From Lepturacanthus savala (lineage: Eukaryota; Chordata; Actinopteri; Scombriformes; Trichiuridae): a DNA stretch of 64,000 nt. The position numbers and the translations under genes are program-made. Positions 57,450 to 64,000 of the stretch are shown here, piece after piece (within the stretch, counting starts at the first letter, position 1; the number at the start of each line of letters is the position of its first letter). The notes under the pieces were generated by a model. The model had not been told where the DNA came from and did no database searches. It saw only the letters and a list, made by a program, of their open reading frames with translations. Where the stretch lies: positions 2,046,001 through 2,110,000 of the forward strand of contig JARUPU010000029.1 in assembly GCA_030544235.1 (NCBI GenBank), read 5' to 3'.

Positions 57450-57855
57450 CTCTTGTCCCCCACAAAAAAAACACCTCAACTTAGTCCCAGCTGAGCTGAG
57501 CTGAGCTGGCAAAACATCGGTGTGAGGTGTTGATGTTCTATTTTTTAGTCATGCTGCAGCCTGGATGAACACCTTTGGAAGAGGGATGGAAGACAACCAT
57601 ACATCCTTGCTGTGCATCGAACCAAGAACACGATTGACACGTTCTACATTGTTGTGGACCAACAGCTCATCCCCTGCCAAGCCACTAGCTCATTGGGTGG
57701 ATTTGATGAATTCCATTACGTGCTCAACCTGTCTTATGAGGAGTACCTGGGCCAGCTCTTCACCTTTGTGCAAACAACAGTCTACAACATTGACATAGAA
57801 ACAACCAATGAGTCTCCCAGAGTTTGTGAGCTAAGTCCTAAACTAAAGTACACAA

Positions 57856-60227
57856 ATGTTTAAGTGCTTCATTTGTCAAACTGTGCATACTCCGTGCCAG
57901 TCCTTGATCTCTCATCTGAGACTTAATCAGTTTTTATCCTAGCACCAAGTTTAAGTTAGTTTGTACTCAAGATCATTGTAGGTGTCACTTTTCAACATAT
58001 TCAGGTTTCAAAAAACATTTAATCAGTTCACATGTGGAAAATTCTTGTGAAAATGCAGATGCAGCAAGGCCAGAGTCATGTCAAACTAATATCCAAATGC
58101 CGCAAGATATCTCAGAAGTTGCTAGAACAAACATCACGCAGACCCCAGAATATCCATGCTTTGATAGTGAATCAGGTCAAAGACAAAGAAAACATAGAAA
58201 ATATCTGTCCTTCAATTATTGCTAAACTACAAGCAAATGGTGTTGCAAATAGTGTCATTTCATCAGTTGTTGGTGATGTGGAAGAACTTAGTAGTGGGAT
58301 GCACTCAGGTTAAGCAGCAAGTACTGTCTGCTGTGCCTATAGATAATCCTTTGAGAGAAACATTGGTAAAAGATCTGGAAACCTTTGAAAACCCATTTGA
58401 GTACTTGAATACTGAAAGCAAAAGAGTAAATTATTTCAACAAGAAATGGGGTGTTGTGGAACCAGTAGAAAAATGTTAGGAATTCGATATGATACAAGAC
58501 GAAATAAACAGATACCTATGATTAGGTCCCAGTGAATGATACATTTGTTTACATCCCAATTTTGGAAACGATCAAATTCATGTTACGAAATTCTGATATT
58601 TGCAAACTACTTGAGGAAACACGTTCATCAAAACTTGACGTATACAGTGATTTTTGTGACGGAAATTATTTTAGGACCCATCCACTGTTCTCTAAACACC
58701 AGAATTCTTTACAAATCCAGTTGTTCTATGATGATTTTGAGACTGCGAACCCACTTGGGTCAAAACGTGGTGTTCACAAAATAGGTGCTCTGTATTTTGT
58801 CCTCAGAAATCTTCCACCAAAGTTTAGCTCTGCCCTGATGAATATTCATTTGATTGCATTGTTTCACACTGAAGACTGAAGAAAATATGGCTTTGATCCT
58901 ATTCTAGAGACACTGATTAATGACATCAAAACACTTGAGAATTGTGGCCTTCATTTGCCTTTTTCTGTTGAAAAGATCTATGGCCCTGTATGTCAGGTAA
59001 CTGGGACAACTTGGGGATGCACACAATTCTGGGATTCACAGAATCGTTCAGTGGACGTCATTTTTGTTTTGATGACCCCAGAATAATCTTGTGTGGAAAA
59101 GAAGTATTTGAAATGCACTGCAGTGAATTGCAGTCAGATCCACAAAAGTTATCCGTGTTTGGTTTAAAAAAGGATTCGACTCTGAATGGCCTACATTTCT
59201 TTCATGTTTGTAACAATTTTTCTTTGGATATTATGCATGACATTCTTGAAGGAGTGGCTCAGTATGAGCTGAAGTTACTGTTTGAATACCTCTCTGAAAA
59301 CTTTTTGTCGAAACCTGATCTGTCCAGAATTTATGCCTTTGACTATGGGTATGTGGAGTGCAAAAAAAGGCCTACAAGGATAAACTTGGACAGTAGCGAC
59401 AATAATATTGGGCTCAATTCAATTCAGACTCTTTGTCTTGTTTGAAATACTCCTTTGCTTTTTGGTGACATTGTGCCAGAAGGAAACCAAAACTGTCTTT
59501 TGCTTTTAATTTTACTACAGATAATCAACATTATTTTTTTCTCCATCTGTTTCACTTGGCATGACTGTACTACTTAAACATTTGATAATAGAACACCATG
59601 AGTTGTTCAAAGAACTGTATCCTGATAAAAACCTGATTCCAAAACATCACTTTATGATACATTATCCATCTTGTATCCGAAAAATTGGACCACTAATACA
59701 TTTGAGGCAAAACACAGGATTTTCAAAAATACTCTTAAAAACACTAAATCAACCAAACCAAAAAACATCAGATGTCAATTGCATGTCTTTGGGAGACATC
59801 CCTTTCAAAATGTACTGTGTATGGACCTATGAAAAGTATTAATGTGGACAATGAAAACTTTTGCAATGAGTTGGCTCAAGGTTTGCATGTGGAGCGTGCC
59901 TCTCAGGACAACCATGCAACTAACTGGGTGATAATCAGTGGAACAGAGTATAGGCCAGGGTTGATCATTTGCACTCAGATTGAACATGAAATGCCAGTGT
60001 TTCTCAGAATAGAAAAAATAATTGTTGTTGATAGTATTATCTGCTTCTTTGGAAAAAGGCTTGTCGTTGATCATTGCAGTGAACGTTTTCATTCTTACAA
60101 AGTATTTGAAAGTGATCACAAAGATGTTGGTAAAGCAGATGGTCTTGTGATTTATAAGCCCTTCGATCTACAGAGTTCATATGGTGGAGATAAAGGCCAA
60201 TATTTTGTGCCATTATTTTCTTTGTAA
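57856..60227 (+). pseudogene. ORF-B: zinc-finger transposase-like protein (right arm)
   Basis: Plus-strand mate of 16,861-19,230. ATG is at 57,856, overlapping the last codons of ORF-A; stop at 60,227. The frameshift between the two N-terminal fingers and most others are shared with the left arm. Arm-specific changes: this copy keeps the frame through SSALMNIHLIALFHTED (58,850), where the left copy lost 2 bp, but has a TGA after QTLCLV (about 59,443) where the left has CAA. The NFSLDIMHDILEGVAQYELK core at about 59,215 is open here. No DDE triad could be assigned by eye, so the transposase call rests on family resemblance. Confidence 0.7.
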
Positions 60228-60439
60228 ATGTGTATTAAAGAGGTTGGGACTCCTAATATGTACTTAAAGTATTTTTGTAAATGTTTGTATTGATCTTTTT
60301 GTGCCAATTCCTATGGTGCTGGGAAGTTATGGATGTATGAATGCTGTTAATTGATCAGTCAACACTTCTATTCACTTTACATGTAATGTGAAACAGTTAT
60401 GATATTCTGTTGAATAAAATAATGTAATATCACAATTTT

Positions 60440-60660
60440 AGTGCAAAAATACACTATTGTGTGATCACATGACACTGTAGGTTGAAAATTAACACTCACT
60501 TAACAGTGAAAGAGAATAACACATTTTTGGTGTTAAAAATAAACTTTAATGTGCTATTAAATGACACTGTATTTTGTACAATTAACACTCCAAGTGGAAG
60601 GGAATAACACAATTTAGAGTCAAAAGTGCACCTATGTGGGACCTCCGGTATGGTGCAGAA
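60440..60660. repeat. Subterminal repeats of the ORF-A/ORF-B transposon (right arm)
   Basis: Mirror of 16,440-16,660. Confidence 0.6.
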
Positions 60661-60863
60661 ATGAGCAGCAGCATAAAACGGAGGCTCCCAGACAGTCTTC
60701 AACCCCCCCACAAAAAATACTAGATTAACAAATTGAAAAGTGGATTAAGTTTTATGAAAAGGGGGGACAAAAGATAAACCAGAGGAAAAACGCAAGGTAA
60801 ACCAAAAAAAAAAACAATAAAATACCAACTGAAAGTGAGGACACGCTAGCGGAACACAAGGCT

Positions 60864-61781
60864 ATGGATGCTATCCAAGCTAACATCATTGCAGAGATAC
60901 AGGTGGTTCGTTCGGACCTGAAGAAAGAGCTGGTGGACTTTCGAGGAGAAGTAAACCAGAAATTAAGCGATATCACCTCTGGCTTAAAGGAAATAACAGA
61001 AAGAGTTGAGGAGACAAAGCAGAGAATAGCCGACATGGAGGAGTGGAGCACCGACGCCAAGGGGATACTTTCCAACACACTTGAGCTTTACCAATCTATC
61101 CAAACCTAGCTGACGGACCTGGAGGCACGTTCGCACAGGAACAACATTCGTATTCACGGCAATCCCGAGGGGGTGGAGGGGGACAACATAAAAACATTCA
61201 TGGAAAAGTTTATTAAAACCGACACTCCCCGACACCCCCCTCGGTATCCAGCGTTGCCACCGGTCACTGGGATCCAGACTGCCGCCAGGCTCTAACCCAC
61301 GGTCCGTGATTATCTATTTCCTGGAGTATACTACTAAAGAGCTGGTGTTCCGCTCCGCCTGGGGAAAGAAAGAGGTCCGCTACGATGGAAGAAGAGTATT
61401 CTTCAAGTAGGACTACACGGCAGAAATACTCAAAAAGAGAAAGGCGTACATCCCCATAAGAAAAGCACTTAAGGAAAAAGAAATTTGTTTCCAGACGCTT
61501 CACCCGGCGAAACTTACGAAAAAAGGGCGAGAAAAGTGTTTTTCGACACCAGCCCAACTGTCTACAACAACATGCAGGAGGCGACAGACGACTTGAAGAA
61601 AAGGGGATTCATCCCGGTCGCTTGGGAAGCTGAGACCCCTGCGCACAACGCACCGTCACCGAGACCAAAGCAACCGACCTGGGAAACAGCAGGTGCTAAA
61701 ACACGTCGGCACCAGGGCACCCGCCTCAAGCCTATCCAGGATAAACTTAAGGGGTTTCAACGCAGGGAGGAGGCTTTGTGA
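60864..61781 (+). pseudogene. LINE ORF1 (right arm)
   Basis: MDAIQANIIAEIQVVRSDLK at 60,864, a coiled coil to LYQSIQT, the shared TAG, then LTDLEARSHRNNIRIHG. Later parts are in shifted frames and end with GFQRREEAL at 61,781. A further stop occurs at about 61,408 (TAG where the left has CAG). Confidence 0.7.
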
Positions 61782-62189
61782 GAGCTTTCTGTACCGTGAG
61801 TGAACAATAAATCTACAGAGATCGGTAAGATCACAATATTTAATACCAAATCGGACTAAGGTGTTCAAAACTGATTTTCCTACTGGGAACATGATCCAGT
61901 TAAATAGACAGTAAGTCTGGGAACCGATGCCCAGCTTTTCACGTGCGCTGCTCTGATATTAACCTTCAGGGTTAAGGGACTCCCCTCTCAACTTAGAAGT
62001 TAAGCTTACACTTCATGGTTGGAAGTCACAAATGTTTAACATGTATGCTATGTTCATATGTTGTGTTTCATTTTGTTATACAGACAGTTGTTCTTTTGTT
62101 CAGGTCATCTGTGGTTGGTTGAACATTTTGGGTGAACTTTTTACCGCTCACTGTTAGAAATGCATCAAGAATACAAAATGCAGAATACT

Positions 62190-64000
62190 GCACCCCTTTC
62201 GGAACTCCACAAACAGAAAAAAGAACATAAAACCTGAAGCTTTATATACAAAAAAAACTGCTTAACGAAATAGATATAATGGACGTATGGAGGGAATCCG
62301 AATGTTTTACTTTTTTCTCCCATTCACACTCTACGCACTCAAGAATTGACTATTTTTTTATGTTCAAAGCCGAGAATGGTGAAATGTGACATAGGGGTAA
62401 GAGACATTTCTGATCACACGGGGGTATACCTGACATTACACTTAGACAACAGACTTAAGGAGACTCTATGGAGACTAAACACCAACCTCTTAAGCGACCC
62501 TCAATGTCAAAGATTTATTAAGGAAGAACTTATGTAATATATGTCATATAACAATAATGGGACCGTGTCCCCCAGTACACTTTGGGATGCAGCCAAGGCT
62601 GTTATTAGGGGCAAACTTATAATGTGGTCTGCCCGGAAGAAGAAGGAAAAAGAGAAAAATTAATGACCCGACTGCAAAACTAAAATCCTTGGAGAGCAGA
62701 CTTATGAAGCAAAATGACACTGATGTTTTAAACGAAATACAGGACACAAAACAAACTCTAAATAACATATATGAAAACCAAATAGAAAAAAGAATTAGAT
62801 TTATTAAACAAAATTATGAAAATGGCCCCAAATCTAAAAAACTGCTCACATGGAGGATACGTAAGCAATTGGCAGAGAAATACATACTAGAGCTGTCATT
62901 TTAACACGTTAATTCGATTAATTAATTACACCGCAATTTAACACGTTAAATTTAACGCAATTAATTATGAGTATCAATGGTGGCGAAAATCCCATGTTAA
63001 ATAAAGAAAACGATGTACTAAAGTCACATTAGTTAGTTAGTAGTTAGTTACATTATCCGAGTGCTGGAACAATTCCAGTGTGCTCGTTTCAGTGTAATCT
63101 ACGCTGTTTCGGTGTCTGTCTGTGCCATTTGGCACGGAGCAACAAGTCTGAGCGCGTCTCTGGTTGCTATGCAACGCGAGGCGAGCCGAGCTAAACAAAT
63201 GCGATGATCTGATTGGTTCAAACCACACGTGTTTGGTCTCACAGAGCAAAACTATGTTGGCACAATGCAGCGCAAAATATACGACTTCTATTATTCATTT
63301 TTGAATTGCTATATTGAGCTTAAGTGACTTCTTTATTTTATTTCAGAATTTTATTTATTTAGCTGAATTGTTATATTTGTTTTACATTTATGAATAATGC
63401 ACTTGGTCTAACTGGTTTAATGTGCTAGACCTTTACTTTTGGATGTAATTCATGAAGCACAGTTCACCAATAAAACATTGGATTTCAGATCTTCTCTTCT
63501 TACTGTATTCAATTGATTAGTCATGCATTACAATTCATTAATATCCTAGAATTCAAATTCTTTATCAGGAGACCTTTAGCGGATATGACATTAAAATGTG
63601 ATTAATTCGATTAATTAATTACAAAATCCTGTAATTAATTCGATTAATTTTTTTAATCGATTGACAGCACTAATACGTACATGATAAGATGTAATGATAA
63701 GATGTGTCATAAACTGGAAGACATTCAAAACTCTTTTGAAGTGTACTATAGGAAATTATACACGCAACCTCGGGCAGCCGAATCAACAGTTATATCATAC
63801 TTCTTAGCATGCCTAGATTTACCACCAGTAGGAACATAACAGAATAGAATAATGACAAAGAGATAACAGAGGAAGAAATAAATATGGCCATAACAAAACT
63901 GAAAGAAAATACAATGCCAGGAGCCGACGGCTATGCATCTGAGTGGTACAAAACCTTCAGAGAAACTTTGGTACCAATACTAAAAGAATGTTTTAACTAT
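62190..64000 (+). pseudogene. LINE ORF2 5' part (right arm), interrupted by MITE and window end
   Basis: SRIDYFF and ISDHTGVYLTL of the endonuclease end, then the linker with a frameshift at about 62,655 specific to this arm (GAGAAAAATTAATG against GAGAAACAAATTAATG in the left), the MITE, and from about 63,680 the reverse-transcriptase start with NTMPGADGYASEWYKTFRE. Confidence 0.7.
62888..63672. mobile_element. hAT-type MITE inside the LINE, right arm
   Basis: Mirror of 13,415-14,196 with flanks ATACATAC (62,880-62,887) and ATACGTAC (63,673-63,680), the same imperfect duplication as in the left arm. The mismatch in the target duplication is therefore older than the palindrome. Confidence 0.88.

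Larger units (their letters stand above)
52345..57863 (+). pseudogene. ORF-A, multi-exon transposon-associated gene (right arm)
   Basis: Exons with AG/GT borders: to 52,424 (KKYIRLMSGFTFVDFLAQ); from 52,678 (NKLGLPEAMELDAFDETD, FSELIEASPD, then an in-frame TAA); 53,366-53,563 (LTHRTRRRLVNILASHL); about 53,784-53,872 (ALGIITLSPPLRDPFSPKGY); 56,434-56,763 (GTGYLAWRLKTMSRYTAKRP, a stop after ISESPP, and a frameshift before KGL); 56,866-57,040; 57,153-57,274; 57,549-57,863. The intron after 53,872 holds the piggyBac. The 8-bp loss near 57,709 leaves this copy in frame through HYVLNLSYEEYL, unlike the left arm. The order matches a protein I have seen in many fish next to ORF-B-type genes; its role in transposition is not known to me. 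Confidence 0.6.
40860..64000. repeat. Right arm of giant palindrome (continues past the window)
   Basis: Reverse complement of the left arm with two insertions relative to it (43,190-45,866 and 49,870-55,968) and one deletion at 42,915. The last bases of the window still match the left arm at about 13,088, inside the LINE reverse transcriptase. Confidence 0.93.
60700..64000 (+). mobile_element. L1-type LINE, right-arm copy, cut by the window end
   Basis: Mirror of 13,088-16,375: ORF1 (60,864-61,781), endonuclease end (about 62,190-62,540), linker, MITE, then the reverse-transcriptase fingers up to 64,000. The remainder lies outside the window. Confidence 0.82.

Noticed and set aside
20699..60227. 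A piggyBac-herpesvirus fusion of the Teratorn type, prompted by piggyBac near a tegument-like protease domain
   Set aside because: No capsid, polymerase, terminase or other herpesvirus genes are present. The protease-like domain lies in a Helitron-like gene, and the piggyBac is a small internally deleted element in an intron.
13088..64000. Palindrome arms as terminal inverted repeats of one giant autonomous transposon
   Set aside because: The arms consist of independently inserted, mutually nested elements, and no target duplication or unique gene-rich middle is visible. An inverted duplication explains it better.

Overview
The window looks like a repeat-dense stretch of a ray-finned fish (teleost) genome. 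The signs are AT-rich sequence, consensus spliceosomal introns, long CA/GT microsatellites, and fish-type transposable elements: an L1-type LINE, an L2-like LINE with TTGCC tail repeats, piggyBac, hAT-type MITEs and a Helitron-like gene. I see no intact host gene, no rRNA or tRNA and no CRISPR. Nearly every coding stretch is a disabled transposon gene.

The main structure is a giant inverted repeat (palindrome). The left arm is visible from about 13,088 to 28,760. The right arm runs from the satellite array to the window end at 64,000 and continues beyond it. Paired positions add up to a near-constant sum within blocks: about 77,088-77,112 for the outer block, 71,006-71,025 for the middle block, and 68,350 then 68,742 near the centre. 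Three large indels cause the steps: a 6.1 kb segment found only on the right (49,870-55,968), a 2.7 kb segment found only on the right (43,190-45,866), and a 0.38 kb segment found only on the left (25,436-25,818).

The centre is a 189-bp satellite that changes orientation at about 28,760: minus-oriented monomers at 27,143-28,760 and plus-oriented monomers at 28,761-41,595. The plus array holds a two-fold 3,402-bp (18-monomer) higher-order repeat and a two-fold 756-bp (4-monomer) repeat. 189 is a multiple of 3 and monomer length is perfectly conserved, so long open frames run through it. They have almost no ATG and carry interspersed stops, so I read them as a by-product and not a gene.

From outside to inside each arm carries an L1-like LINE (with a hAT-type MITE in it), a two-gene DNA-transposon-like module called ORF-A/ORF-B here, a piggyBac remnant inserted in an ORF-A intron, a Helitron-like gene (SGNH-like motif, cysteine-protease-like domain, basic repeats, Pif1-helicase fragment), a LINE 3' end, a conserved 375-bp block, and the satellite. 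The right arm keeps more: the start of ORF-A, the start of the Helitron-like gene in divergent orientation, and the piggyBac with a second hAT-type MITE nested in it.

The first 13 kb lie outside the visible palindrome. They hold a smaller inverted repeat (112-1,595 and 7,071-8,515) whose arms each carry a copy of a two-exon gene ending in a P2X7-C-terminal-like domain. Between its arms lie another copy of the 375-bp block plus about 3.7 satellite monomers, an endogenous retrovirus gag/protease remnant, and short dispersed repeats. Thus the satellite and its flank occur twice in the window, both times in an inverted-repeat setting.
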